A stretch of DNA of 64,000 nucleotides from Microbacterium sp. (GTDB lineage Bacteria; Actinomycetota; Actinomycetes; Actinomycetales; Microbacteriaceae). The stretch covers positions 1-64,000 of the forward strand of contig NZ_JAPSLI010000005.1 of assembly GCF_031180975.1 (NCBI RefSeq), written 5' to 3'. The translations under genes were made by a program, and so were the position numbers. Each line of letters begins with the position of its first letter. The first letter of the stretch is position 1. Below, one piece after another: positions 1 through 9,251 of the stretch. Under the pieces are notes generated by a model. That model did not search any database. It was not told where the DNA came from and saw only the letters and a program-made list of their open reading frames with translations.

Positions 1-2
1 AA

Positions 3-89
3 GAGCGCGTCGGGCCCGCACTCTACGACACCGGACTCGACGCCGGCGAGGGCCTCTGGCTCAGAACCGGGTGGGCAGGACGATCATGA
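3..89 (+). CDS. C-terminal fragment of an unidentified protein
   Basis: An open frame enters from the left edge and stops with TGA at 87-89, giving 28 residues that end in LWLRTGWAGRS. The codon pattern resembles the other genes here, and a perfect hairpin follows 55 bp later. The fragment is too short to identify. The other two plus-strand frames also stay open at this point, so the reading frame itself is an inference. Confidence 0.4.
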   Translation, partial: ERVGPALYDTGLDAGEGLWLRTGWAGRS

Positions 90-144
90 CACGCCCGACC
101 CGTCCACACTTTCTTGCCGATAACCCCCGGCCGGGCGCGGAAAC

Positions 145-180
145 GAATCAGGCCCGATCCTTGCGGACCGGGCCTGATTC
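145..180 (-). terminator. Rho-independent terminator after tRNA-fMet
   Basis: Perfect 12-bp inverted repeat (GAATCAGGCCCG at 145-156 against 169-180) with a 12-nt loop. Read leftwards it lies 6 nt beyond the tRNA and is followed by GTTT, a short U-tract. It may also end the unknown gene coming from the left edge. Confidence 0.8.
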
Positions 181-186
181 TCTTTG

Positions 187-260
187 TTGCGGGGACAGGA
201 TTTGAACCTGCGACCTCCGGGTTATGAGCCCGGCGAGCTACCGAACTGCTCCACCCCGCG
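187..260 (-). tRNA. Initiator tRNA-Met (CAT anticodon)
   Basis: The minus strand folds as a 74-nt cloverleaf with anticodon CAT and the T-arm sequence GGTTCAAATCC. Two features mark it as the initiator rather than the elongator tRNA. The acceptor stem opens with a C1-A72 mismatch (CGCGGGG against CCCCGCA), and the anticodon stem ends in three G-C pairs (GGG against CCC). The CCA tail is not encoded. A terminator hairpin follows directly. Confidence 0.95.
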
Positions 261-307
261 GCACGTCTAATAGCCTAACACGGCTCCTGCACAACGTCGA
301 ATCGGGG

Positions 308-319
308 CAGGATGGAGCC
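308..319 (+). promoter_or_regulatory. -10 box CAGGAT for leaderless hydrolase start
   Basis: CAGGAT (308-313) is followed by 6 nt and then ATG at 320. It fits the -10/6-nt/start spacing seen at many genes in this window. No Shine-Dalgarno is evident. Confidence 0.45.
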
Positions 320-1126
320 ATGACCTCCTCGTCTCCGCTCGTCGCCGTCTGCCAGTTCGCGCCCGGCTCCTCCCGCGAGGACAACCGGCGGCGGGTGGCG
401 ACGCTGGTGACGGATGCCGCACGGCGCGGCGCCGTCGTGGTGGTGCTGCCCGAGTACTCCAGCTACTTCGTCGACCCGATGGACGCCACCCTCGCCGAGA
501 ACGCCGAGACGCTGGACGGCGAGTTCGTGCAGGCGTTGAGCGCCGTCGCGGCGCGCAACGGGGTGACCGTCGTCGCCGGACTGGTGGAGAGCGCGGCGGA
601 CGGGCGCGTCTGCAACACGCTCGTCGCCGTGTCGGCGCAGGGCGTGCGCGCCGTGTACCGCAAGCAGCACCTGTACGACGCGTTCGGGCAGCGCGAATCC
701 GACTGGATCGCCCCCGGCGAGCTCGGCCAGGCGTCCGTGTTCGAGACGGCCGGCATCCGGTTCGGCCTGATGACCTGCTACGACCTGCGCTTCCCCGAGG
801 TGGCGCGCACACTCATCGACGCCGGCGCCGACGCCCTGGTGATCCCCGCCGAGTGGGTGCGCGGCCCGCTGAAGGAGCACCACTGGACCACGCTTCTCAC
901 CGCGCGGGCGATCGAGAACACCGCGTACGTGATCGCCGCTGACCACCCGGCGCCGATCGGCGTGGGGCTGTCGCAGGTGATCGACCCGCAAGGCGTGGTC
1001 GTCGCCGGCGTCAGCTCCGGAGAGGGCATTGCCACGGCATCCCTCGACCCGGCGCTGATCGCCCGGGTCCGCGAAGCCAACCCCGCGCTCCGCCTGCGCC
1101 GATACACCGTCGTCCCGGCATCCTGA
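320..1126 (+). CDS. Carbon-nitrogen hydrolase (nitrilase superfamily)
   Basis: A 268-residue cytosolic amidase of the CN-hydrolase family, which cleaves non-peptide C-N bonds of small amides through a Glu-Lys-Cys triad. All three residues are visible: Glu45 in LPEYSS, Lys115 in RKQHLYD and Cys153 in MTCYDLRFPE. The length (usual 260-280) suits a stand-alone member, and the DLRFPE motif after the cysteine is typical of the Nit/omega-amidase-like branch. The substrate cannot be told from sequence. An in-frame upstream start at 224 would run through the tRNA gene, so ATG 320 was chosen; a -10-like box sits 6 nt before it. It is monocistronic and convergent with the next gene. Confidence 0.88.
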   Translation: MTSSSPLVAVCQFAPGSSREDNRRRVATLVTDAARRGAVVVVLPEYSSYFVDPMDATLAENAETLDGEFVQALSAVAARNGVTVVAGLVESAADGRVCNTLVAVSAQGVRAVYRKQHLYDAFGQRESDWIAPGELGQASVFETAGIRFGLMTCYDLRFPEVARTLIDAGADALVIPAEWVRGPLKEHHWTTLLTARAIENTAYVIAADHPAPIGVGLSQVIDPQGVVVAGVSSGEGIATASLDPALIARVREANPALRLRRYTVVPAS

Positions 1127-1157
1127 CCGGCGGCCCTGGCTGGTCGCGCTGGGCGTG

Positions 1158-1244
1158 GATGTGGCGCAGGTGGTCGCATCCGGGCGCGGGAAGCGACCAT
1201 CTGCGACCCATCGAGAGAGGCGTGGCGACCAGGTGCGCCACATC
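1158..1244. repeat. Large imperfect inverted repeat between convergent genes
   Basis: The 20-nt arms GATGTGGCGCAGGTGGTCGC (1158-1177) and 1225-1244 are reverse complements except for two central bases. A second pairing, TGGTCGC (1171-1177) with GCGACCA (1193-1199), lies inside and competes with the outer stem. There is no U-tract. It could act as a bidirectional terminator or be a dispersed palindromic element. The 145-bp gap it occupies has no convincing gene. Confidence 0.65.
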
Positions 1245-1271
1245 CCGCGCCCCGAGGCGCGGACACGGCGC

Positions 1272-2471
1272 TCAGCCCAGCGCGGCGAGGCGGCGCGCGG
1301 CCTCCTCGAGCACCTCCACCCGCTTGCAGGCGGCGAACCGCACCAGTCCGGCGTAGCGGTCGCGGTTCTCCGCCGCGACGAACGCCGAGATCGGGATCGC
1401 GACGACGCCGGCCCTGCCGGGCAGCTCCCGGCAGAAGGATGCCGCATCGGCGCCGCCCAGGGCGGTCGCATCCGCCACGGTGAAGTAGCCGCCCTGCGGC
1501 GGGTGCACCGTGAACCCCGCCTGGCGCAGCGCTGCACCGAGCAGCTCATGCTTGGCGCGCAGCGCCGTGGCGGCATCCGCGAAGAACGCATCAGGCAGGC
1601 GCAGGCCCACAGCGATCGCCGGCTGGAACGCCGAACCGTTCACGTACGTCAGGAACTGCTTCACGGTGAGCACGGCGGTGATCAGGTCAGCCGGGCCGTG
1701 CACCCAGCCGACCTTCCAACCGGTCGTCGAGAACGTCTTGCCGGCCGACGAGATCGTCAGGGTGCGCTCGGCGGCGCCGGGCAGCGTCGCGATCGGCACA
1801 TGCGGGGCGTCGAACGACAGATGCTCGTACACCTCGTCGGTGACGATCACGGCGTCGTGCCGCTCCGCCAGCCGCACCACCCCGGTGCGCACCTCCGGTC
1901 CGAACACGGCACCTGTCGGGTTGTGCGGATCGTTCACCAGGATGATCCGGGTGCGGTCGTTCACGGCAGCCGCGAGCGCGTCGAGGTCGGGCTGGAAGTC
2001 CGCCCGCTGCAGCGGGACGGTCCGCAGCCGGGCGCCCGCGAGGGCGACGACCGCGGCGTACGAGTCGTAGTACGGCTCGAAGACCACCACCTCGTCGTCG
2101 GGGGAGTCGATGAGTGCCAGCAGCGTCGCGGTCAGGGCCTCGGTCGCTCCGGCCGTCACCAGCACCTCGCGTTCGGGGTCGACCGTCAGCCCGTAGAAGC
2201 GCTGCTGGTGCTCGCTGATCGCCAGCAGCAGGTCGGGCACGCCGCGGCCCGGCGGGTACTGGTTCGCGCCGTTCGCGATCGCCGCGCGGGCGGCCTCGAG
2301 CACCTCCGCTGGGCCGTCCTCGTCGGGGAAGCCCTGGCCGAGGTTGATCGCCCCCGTCCTGACCGCCGCGGCCGACATCTCTGCGAAGATGGTCGGCGCC
2401 ACCTCACCATCGGCGGAGAGCAGGCCTGCACCCGCAGCCGTGCGCCGCCACGCACCCGGTACGACATCCAT
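1272..2471 (-). CDS. PLP-dependent aminotransferase, class I/II
   Basis: A 399-residue fold-type I aminotransferase, soluble. Visible family marks are the N-terminal INLGQGFPDEDGP segment, the substrate and cofactor segment NDPHNPTGAVF, the Asp of TDEVYEHL that pairs with the PLP ring nitrogen, and the Schiff-base lysine in SSAGKTFSTTGWK. The GQGFPD and HNPTG pattern is that of the methionine/kynurenine aminotransferase group (YbdL/KAT-like). The amino donor is not certain. An alternative in-frame ATG lies 42 nt upstream at 2513. The start at 2471 is preferred because a TAGCCT -10 box lies 7 nt before it and homology begins soon after. It is convergent with the hydrolase. Confidence 0.88.
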   Translation of the reverse strand: MDVVPGAWRRTAAGAGLLSADGEVAPTIFAEMSAAAVRTGAINLGQGFPDEDGPAEVLEAARAAIANGANQYPPGRGVPDLLLAISEHQQRFYGLTVDPEREVLVTAGATEALTATLLALIDSPDDEVVVFEPYYDSYAAVVALAGARLRTVPLQRADFQPDLDALAAAVNDRTRIILVNDPHNPTGAVFGPEVRTGVVRLAERHDAVIVTDEVYEHLSFDAPHVPIATLPGAAERTLTISSAGKTFSTTGWKVGWVHGPADLITAVLTVKQFLTYVNGSAFQPAIAVGLRLPDAFFADAATALRAKHELLGAALRQAGFTVHPPQGGYFTVADATALGGADAASFCRELPGRAGVVAIPISAFVAAENRDRYAGLVRFAACKRVEVLEEAARRLAALG

Positions 2472-2484
2472 GCAGAACAGGCTA
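2472..2484 (-). promoter_or_regulatory. -10 box TAGCCT for aminotransferase
   Basis: Minus-strand TAGCCT (2484-2479) is 7 nt from ATG 2471. This suggests a leaderless or near-leaderless transcript. Confidence 0.5.
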
Positions 2485-2568
2485 AGACCATAGCGGCCTC
2501 GCAACTTCGCCATACGAAACGCACAGACTCACCCGGCACGCTGATAGGGCGTTGTGAAGGAGCAGATG

Positions 2569-4107
<1,539 letters not shown>

Positions 4108-4120
4108 CCCGATCCGGACA

Positions 4121-4157
4121 GGACGCCACCCCGCGATAGGCTCGCGGGGTGGCGTCC
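4121..4157. terminator. Perfect 15-bp hairpin spanning the next gene's start
   Basis: GGACGCCACCCCGCG (4121-4135) pairs perfectly with 4143-4157 around a 7-nt loop, followed by TTCTCCTTC. It lies 14 nt after the protease stop and probably ends that transcript. Unusually, its loop carries TAGGCT, a -10-like box, and its 3' arm contains the GTG start at 4149 of the next gene. Confidence 0.75.
4137..4148 (+). promoter_or_regulatory. -10 box TAGGCT inside terminator loop
   Basis: TAGGCT (4137-4142) is 6 nt from GTG 4149 and forms most of the hairpin loop. A transcript starting at the GTG would lack the 5' arm, so it would not form the hairpin. Read-through from the protease gene would form it. 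Confidence 0.5.
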
Positions 4158-5399
4158 TTCTCCTTCGGCACCGGCAACGCGGCGAAGCTTCTCCGGCTGC
4201 CGGTCTACGCCGTCGGACGCCTCGGCACCCGGCTGGTGCCCCGCGGCGACACCTGGGTGTTCGGTTCCGCAGCCGGCGTCGGTGATGGCGCGTTGGCACT
4301 CTGGCGGCACGTCACCAGCCAGGGGCATCGCGCGCTCTGGCTGGCCGGATCAGCCCGTGAGGAGGCGGATGCCGCCGCGCTCGGCATCCGCACCGTGCGC
4401 AGGGGCGGGGTGCGCGGCTGGTGGGCGACCGCCCGAGCCGGCGTCGTCGTCGTGACGCACGGCTTCGGCGACGTGAACCGCTACGCGGTCGGCGGCGCGT
4501 TCGTCGTGCAGTTGTGGCACGGCATCCCGTTGAAGCGGATCGGCCTCGATTCGCCGGCGACCGTGCAGGTGCCGGACGTCCCCGGCGCTGCGGTGCTGCG
4601 CCGGCTGGTCGCCGTGCTGTACCGCCGTGCCGCGCAGGCGATCCGGGTCCTGCCCGCGGCGTCGCACCGGTCCCGCGGTCGGCTGGAGTCCGCGTTCGGC
4701 CTGTCGGGCGACCGGGTGGTGGTCACCGGAGAGCCGCGAGTCGACGTGCTGTCCGCCGGCACCGCCGCGCTGCGCCGCGAGACGGCATCCGTTCTGCTGC
4801 TGCGCACCGGACCGCTGCTGCCCGGCCAGCGCGCGCTGCTGTACGCGCCGACCTGGCGTGACGGCGGAGCCGACCCGGCCGTCCCGACCGCCGAGGAGTG
4901 GGTGCGGATCGTGCAGCTGCTCGAGAGGCACGACGCGGTGCTGTTCATCCGCTCGCATCCGCTGGGCGAGGGAGCGTACGCGCCGCCGTGGTCGAGTGGG
5001 CGGGTGCGGATGCTGGGAGCCGGCGTGCTGTCCGACGTGACCCCCGCTCTGCCCCGCATCGACGTGCTCATCACCGACTACTCGTCGATGGCGTACGACG
5101 TGGGGCTGCTCGGCATGCCCGTGGTCTACCTCGCGCCCGACGTCGACGACTACGCACGGGTGCGCGGCTTCTACGGCACGTACCGGGAGGTCGCCGGCGA
5201 CGACTTCGCCCGCGACTGGACGGCCGCGCTCGCGCAGCTGGATGCCGTGCTGGGCGATCCGGCCGAGCACGCCGCCCGCTCCGAGCGGTCCGCCGCGCTC
5301 AGCGCACACATGCACGCGTACCGCGACGGCGAGAACACCCGGCGCGTGTACCAGGCGATCCGCGCGCGGGGGATTCCCGCGCCGAAGGGAGCACGATGA
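4149..5399 (+). CDS. CDP-glycerol glycerophosphotransferase-like protein (TagB/TagF family)
   Basis: A 416-residue peripheral-membrane transferase of the Glyphos_transf family. These enzymes move glycerol-phosphate (or similar polyol-phosphate) from a CDP-activated donor onto a lipid-linked wall-polymer precursor. Seen: WVFGSAAG near residue 37, the catalytic-type LWHGIPLKRIG motif near residue 120, LLYAPTWRD near 235, RSHP near 275 and ITDYSSMAYD near 310, in the usual order for the family. The start codon is GTG within a hairpin arm, and homology begins near the start. The stop overlaps the next start as ATGA, so the pair is co-translated. Donor (CDP-glycerol or CDP-ribitol) is not determinable; no CDP-glycerol synthase lies in the window. 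Confidence 0.85.
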   Translation: MASFSFGTGNAAKLLRLPVYAVGRLGTRLVPRGDTWVFGSAAGVGDGALALWRHVTSQGHRALWLAGSAREEADAAALGIRTVRRGGVRGWWATARAGVVVVTHGFGDVNRYAVGGAFVVQLWHGIPLKRIGLDSPATVQVPDVPGAAVLRRLVAVLYRRAAQAIRVLPAASHRSRGRLESAFGLSGDRVVVTGEPRVDVLSAGTAALRRETASVLLLRTGPLLPGQRALLYAPTWRDGGADPAVPTAEEWVRIVQLLERHDAVLFIRSHPLGEGAYAPPWSSGRVRMLGAGVLSDVTPALPRIDVLITDYSSMAYDVGLLGMPVVYLAPDVDDYARVRGFYGTYREVAGDDFARDWTAALAQLDAVLGDPAEHAARSERSAALSAHMHAYRDGENTRRVYQAIRARGIPAPKGAR

Positions 5400-6829
5400 C
5401 CACTGCCCGCGTGGATGAGCTGACGGAGACGCTCGTGATCGCCGGGAGCGGGGCGCGTCCGGCATCCGCTGTGCTCGAGGGCCGGCGGGCGCGAGTCGCA
5501 GCGCGCGTGACGGGCGGTGGGAAGACGTGGAAGGCGACGTTCCCGTTGCGCGTGTCACGGTGGGGCGGCGCCGCGCTGCCGCTGCCCGCCGGCACGTACG
5601 AGCTGCGGGTGGACGGCGCGGAGATCGACCCGCTCCACCTGGACCCCGTGCTGCTGCCCATCCTGCGGATCGCGGCGAGCGGGACGTCGGTGCTGGTGTC
5701 GCCGCCGATCGACCCGCTGTACGAGACGGCTGAAGGGCAGTCCACCCTCGAGGAGCGGTACGTGTCGCAGATCGGGGGCGGCGAGAACGCGGTGTTCTTC
5801 GAGAGCTTCTACGGCCAGAACGCCGGCTGCAACCCGCGGGCGATCGACCGGGTGCTCGCCGAGCGTGCCCCCGGCGTGACGCGGTACTGGAGCGTGGCCG
5901 ACCTCTCCGTCGAGGTGCCGCAGGGTGCCATCGCCGTGGTGGAGGGGTCGCCGGAATGGTGGCGGGCCCGCGCCGACGCCCGCCTGCTCGTCGTCAATGA
6001 CTGGCTGCGACGCCGGTTCGTGCGCAAGCCGGGTCAGCGCGTGCTGCAGACCTGGCACGGCACCCCGCTGAAGCGGCTCGCCCTGCACCGCCCTGGGTTC
6101 GACCCGCGCCGCATGGCGGCGGTGATCAAGGAATCCCGCCGGTGGGACGTGCTGCTCGCCCAGAACGTGTACGCAGAGCGCGTGCTGCGCAAGGCGTACG
6201 CGTTCTTCGGCAAACCGATCTGGGTCGAGGGCTACCCGCGCAACGACCTGCTCGTCTCCGGCGACGCGGTCGCCGTCCGCGCCGCGCTCGGCATCGGCGC
6301 CGACGAGCGCGTGCTGCTCTACGCGCCCACCTGGCGCGACGACCGCGCCGAGATGGTGGACTTCGTCGACCCGCAGGAGCTGGCCGCGCGGACCGGGTCG
6401 GTCGTGCTCGTGCGCGGACACTCCCGCACCCTGAAGCCCGGCCGGGACTCCGCCGGCGCGCGGGTCATCGACGTCACCGGCTACCCGGAGACGGCCCGGC
6501 TGCTGCTCATCGCCGACGCCCTCATCACCGACTACTCGTCGATCATGTTCGACTTCAGCGTCACGGGCCGGCCGATGTTCTTCCTGGTGCCCGACCTCGA
6601 GCATTTCCGCGGCAAGCTGCGCGGCTTCTATTTCGACCTCGCGCAGCGCGCCCCCGGACCGCTGGTGCGCAGCCAGGAGGAGCTGGTGCAGGCGCTCGCC
6701 GCGGCGGACACCGGCAGGTACGCCGAGCGGTACGACGCCTGGCGTGCGCAGTTCAACCGCCGAGACGACGGTCACGCTGCGGAGCGGGTCGTGGCGCGCA
6801 TCCTCGACCAGGGGTGGCTGACTGCCTGA
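5396..6829 (+). CDS. CDP-glycerol glycerophosphotransferase (TagF-like)
   Basis: A 477-residue second member of the pair, coupled by ATGA overlap and with an AGGGAG ribosome site just before ATG 5396. The C-terminal two thirds hold the full Glyphos_transf signature: TWHGTPLKRL near residue 220, VEGYPRND near 277, LLYAPTWRDD near 308, VRGHS near 340 and ITDYSSIMFDF near 378. The N-terminal 110 residues form a beta-rich extension of unknown role. The HGTPLK and RxDD-type motifs are those of S. epidermidis TagF, so polymerising activity is plausible. It probably acts at the inner face of the membrane on a polyprenyl-diphosphate-linked acceptor. The next gene is convergent. Confidence 0.9.
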   Translation: MTTARVDELTETLVIAGSGARPASAVLEGRRARVAARVTGGGKTWKATFPLRVSRWGGAALPLPAGTYELRVDGAEIDPLHLDPVLLPILRIAASGTSVLVSPPIDPLYETAEGQSTLEERYVSQIGGGENAVFFESFYGQNAGCNPRAIDRVLAERAPGVTRYWSVADLSVEVPQGAIAVVEGSPEWWRARADARLLVVNDWLRRRFVRKPGQRVLQTWHGTPLKRLALHRPGFDPRRMAAVIKESRRWDVLLAQNVYAERVLRKAYAFFGKPIWVEGYPRNDLLVSGDAVAVRAALGIGADERVLLYAPTWRDDRAEMVDFVDPQELAARTGSVVLVRGHSRTLKPGRDSAGARVIDVTGYPETARLLLIADALITDYSSIMFDFSVTGRPMFFLVPDLEHFRGKLRGFYFDLAQRAPGPLVRSQEELVQALAAADTGRYAERYDAWRAQFNRRDDGHAAERVVARILDQGWLTA

Positions 6830-6856
6830 GCCGGGCGCGCGTTGCGTCGACGACCG

Positions 6857-7924
6857 TTACGGCAGAGGTGTGTTCCGGTCGCCGAGTCGCGAGGCGTCCA
6901 CGGTGTCCCGCGCGCCGCGGAACACGCCGGCGAGGAAACCCACCCCCCAGGCGATGTGCATGGTGGGCAGCACCGCCATGGTCCACAGGCGTTCCCTCAG
7001 CCCACGCCGGCCGGGCGCGAGCGACACGGCGACCACGAGCAGGGCGTACGCGATCAGCGGCAGGTAGATCAGCGAGGCGACCACGGCGGCCAATCCGCGC
7101 AGCACGCCGGTCAGCTGGAGGATGCCGATGAGCGCGGCGAGTCCGAGCAGGATCACCAGCGCCGGGGGAGCGAAGTACCGCAGCCCGTTGCGGCGGCCGT
7201 AGCGGCGGACCAGCTCGCCGCGCCAGGCGCCGGTGGCCCGGAACTGTCGGGCCAGCCGCCACCAGCTCTCCCGCGGCCAGTAGGTCACCGACAGCTCGGG
7301 GTCGAACCACACCAGGTGCCCGGCCTGCCGGATCCGCAGGTTCAGCTCCCAGTCCTCGCCGCGGCGGATGCTCTCGTCGAAGTAGCCGACCTGCTCGAGC
7401 ACGTCGCGGCGCATAACGCCCAGGTAGGCGGACTCGGCCTCGCCCTCGCGACTGCCGCCGTGATACGCGCCGCCGCCCAGGCCGACGGGGGAGTTGTACA
7501 GGCGTGCGACCGCGCGCTGGAACGGGGTGCGCCCGTCGGCGCGCATCACCCCGCCGACGTTGGCGGCGCCGGTGCGCCGCAGGGTCTGCAGCGCCCGCAG
7601 CGCGTAGCCGGGGGCGAGCTCGGAGTGCGCGTCGACGCGGATGACCGTGGGGAACCGGCTGGCCCTGATCGCGGCGTTCAGACCGACCGGGATGTGCGCG
7701 GCCGGGTTGTCCACGAGCCGGATCCGGTCGTCCTCCGCGGCGAGGCGCTGCGCGAGGGCGGTGGTGCCGTCGGTGGACGGGCCGAGGGCGAGGACCAGCT
7801 CGGTGGGCCCGTCGACCTGCTGCTCGAGCACGGAGCGGACCGCGTGCTCGAGGTAGGCCCGCTCGTTCAGCACCGGCATCACGAAGGACACGCCCTCCGC
7901 CGGCCTCGTGTCGTTGTCGTGCAC
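6857..7924 (-). CDS. Membrane glycosyltransferase family 2 (ExoA-like)
   Basis: A 355-residue inverting GT-A enzyme with a C-terminal membrane part. The N-terminus carries the classic VSFVMPVLNERAYLEHAV start. It continues with the acidic donor site near RVDAHSELAPGYA, a GGVMRADG segment, and the acceptor region around RRGEDWELNLRIRQAG (ED motif of processive GT2s). Three or four hydrophobic helices follow residue 240. It resembles ExoA of succinoglycan synthesis and its actinobacterial relatives. It sits between the two pairs of glycerophosphotransferases but on the other strand, with 27 bp to the upstream convergent stop. The start is GTG 7924 because no in-frame ATG exists upstream. Confidence 0.88.
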   Translation of the reverse strand: MHDNDTRPAEGVSFVMPVLNERAYLEHAVRSVLEQQVDGPTELVLALGPSTDGTTALAQRLAAEDDRIRLVDNPAAHIPVGLNAAIRASRFPTVIRVDAHSELAPGYALRALQTLRRTGAANVGGVMRADGRTPFQRAVARLYNSPVGLGGGAYHGGSREGEAESAYLGVMRRDVLEQVGYFDESIRRGEDWELNLRIRQAGHLVWFDPELSVTYWPRESWWRLARQFRATGAWRGELVRRYGRRNGLRYFAPPALVILLGLAALIGILQLTGVLRGLAAVVASLIYLPLIAYALLVVAVSLAPGRRGLRERLWTMAVLPTMHIAWGVGFLAGVFRGARDTVDASRLGDRNTPLP

Positions 7925-7987
7925 GTGTCGATCATGTCATGCGGCCCCTGCGAGCTCCGTGCGACGGAGGCTTCCAGGTTGGCTGGT

Positions 7988-7999
7988 TACGGTGGCCGG
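7988..7999 (+). promoter_or_regulatory. -10 box TACGGT, leaderless start at 8000
   Basis: TACGGT (7988-7993), 6-nt gap, ATG 8000. No Shine-Dalgarno. Confidence 0.5.
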
Positions 8000-9235
8000 A
8001 TGGACCTGACGACCGATGCGAAGAAGGCGTACCGGCTGCTGCGCAGGGCCTTCACCGCCCGCACCGCCCATCAGCGCGTCACGGCTCTGCTGGCCCAGCA
8101 GCCCCCGCACCCCGCGGCGCACTACCGGATCGCGGTGTACTTCGCCGACACCGCCGTGAACGTGTACCAGATGCGGCAGTGGTATCGGCCGCTGCAGCAG
8201 CTCGCGGAGCGATGGCCGGTGGTGGTGATCTCGCGCTCGCCCGTGGGAGCGGCGGCGCTCCTCGAGGACGGTGCTCTGCCGGTCGCCTTCACTCCGCAGA
8301 TCGAGGATCTCGAGCGGTTCATCGCCGAGCAGGACATCCGGATCGTGCTGTACGTGAACCAGAACACCCGCAACTTCCAGATGCTCCGCTACGGCCGGCG
8401 GTGGCACGTGTTCATCAGCCACGGCGAGTCCGACAAGATCTACATGGCCAGCAACCAGTACAAGGCGTACGACTACGCCCTCATCGCCGGGCAGGCCGCG
8501 GCGGATCGCCTGCGTGAGGCGCTCTGGGACTACGACGTGGATGCCAGAACGCTGCGGATCGGCCGGCCGCAGGCCGACCACTTCTCCGGCACCCCGCCCT
8601 ACACCGCCGACGATCGCACCGTGGTGCTGTACGCGCCGACGTGGGAGGGCGACCGGCCGTCGATGAGCTACGGCTCGGTGGTCAGTCACGGGGTGACGCT
8701 CGTCGGGCGGCTGGTCGCCACCGGCCGTCACCGGGTGATCTATCGGCCGCACCCACGCACCGGTGTCATGGAGCACCGCTACGCCGCCGCGAGCCGGCGG
8801 ATCGTGGCGATGCTGAAGGCCGCGAACCAGGCCGACCCGTCCGCCCAGCACGTGTTCGACGAGGGGCCGGAGGTCGGCTGGCAGCTGGCAGCCGCGGATG
8901 TCGCGGTCCTCGACGTGTCGGCGATGGTGTACGACCGACTGGCCACCGGCAAGCCGCTCATGGTCACCCGCCCGGTCAGTGCGGAGGCCGAGATCGATCG
9001 CAACGGCTACCTGTCGGCGTGCGAGTGGCTGACCGCGGAAGGCGCGCACGACATCGTCTCGGAGATCGATCGGGTGCGAGTGGACGAGGAGGCCGTGACG
9101 CGGCTGCGGACCTGGTCGGAGAGGTACTTCGGCGACACCTCGCCCGGTGCGGCGACGGCGCGCTTCCACGCCGCGATCGAGCGGCTGATGCAGCTGTGGG
9201 ACGCGCAATACGCCCGCGAAACCAGCCCGACGTGA
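8000..9235 (+). CDS. Glycerophosphotransferase-like protein, HGESDK variant (copy 1)
   Basis: A 411-residue protein whose C-terminal half follows the CDP-glycerol glycerophosphotransferase plan: VLYAPTWEGDRP near residue 210, IYRPHPRTG near 250, and a VLDVSAMVYDRLATGKP segment near 310 in the place of ITDYSS. The usual HGTPLK motif is replaced by ISHGESDKIYM near residue 140, so substrate or mechanism may differ. The N-terminus has AVYFADTAVNVYQMRQWY, conserved with the next gene. These two form a distinct subfamily from the pair at 4149-6829. In-frame reading could be extended far upstream, but that region is antisense to the GT2. A -10 box sits 6 nt before ATG 8000. Confidence 0.78.
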   Translation: MDLTTDAKKAYRLLRRAFTARTAHQRVTALLAQQPPHPAAHYRIAVYFADTAVNVYQMRQWYRPLQQLAERWPVVVISRSPVGAAALLEDGALPVAFTPQIEDLERFIAEQDIRIVLYVNQNTRNFQMLRYGRRWHVFISHGESDKIYMASNQYKAYDYALIAGQAAADRLREALWDYDVDARTLRIGRPQADHFSGTPPYTADDRTVVLYAPTWEGDRPSMSYGSVVSHGVTLVGRLVATGRHRVIYRPHPRTGVMEHRYAAASRRIVAMLKAANQADPSAQHVFDEGPEVGWQLAAADVAVLDVSAMVYDRLATGKPLMVTRPVSAEAEIDRNGYLSACEWLTAEGAHDIVSEIDRVRVDEEAVTRLRTWSERYFGDTSPGAATARFHAAIERLMQLWDAQYARETSPT

Positions 9236-9239
9236 ACGA

Positions 9240-9251
9240 TATCCTGGTCTG
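9240..9251 (+). promoter_or_regulatory. -10 box TATCCT, leaderless start at 9252
   Basis: TATCCT (9240-9245), 6-nt gap, ATG 9252. It gives the second paralogue its own possible promoter only 5 nt after the first one's stop. Confidence 0.45.

Noticed and set aside
224-319. N-terminal extension of the hydrolase from ATG 224
   Set aside because: The extension would be encoded by the antisense strand of the initiator tRNA and has no homology to the family.
275-1591. Long minus-strand open frame across the hydrolase gene
   Set aside because: It lies antisense to a gene with a full catalytic triad, is Arg/Gly-rich without domain motifs, and continues into the neighbouring aminotransferase. A by-product of high GC content.
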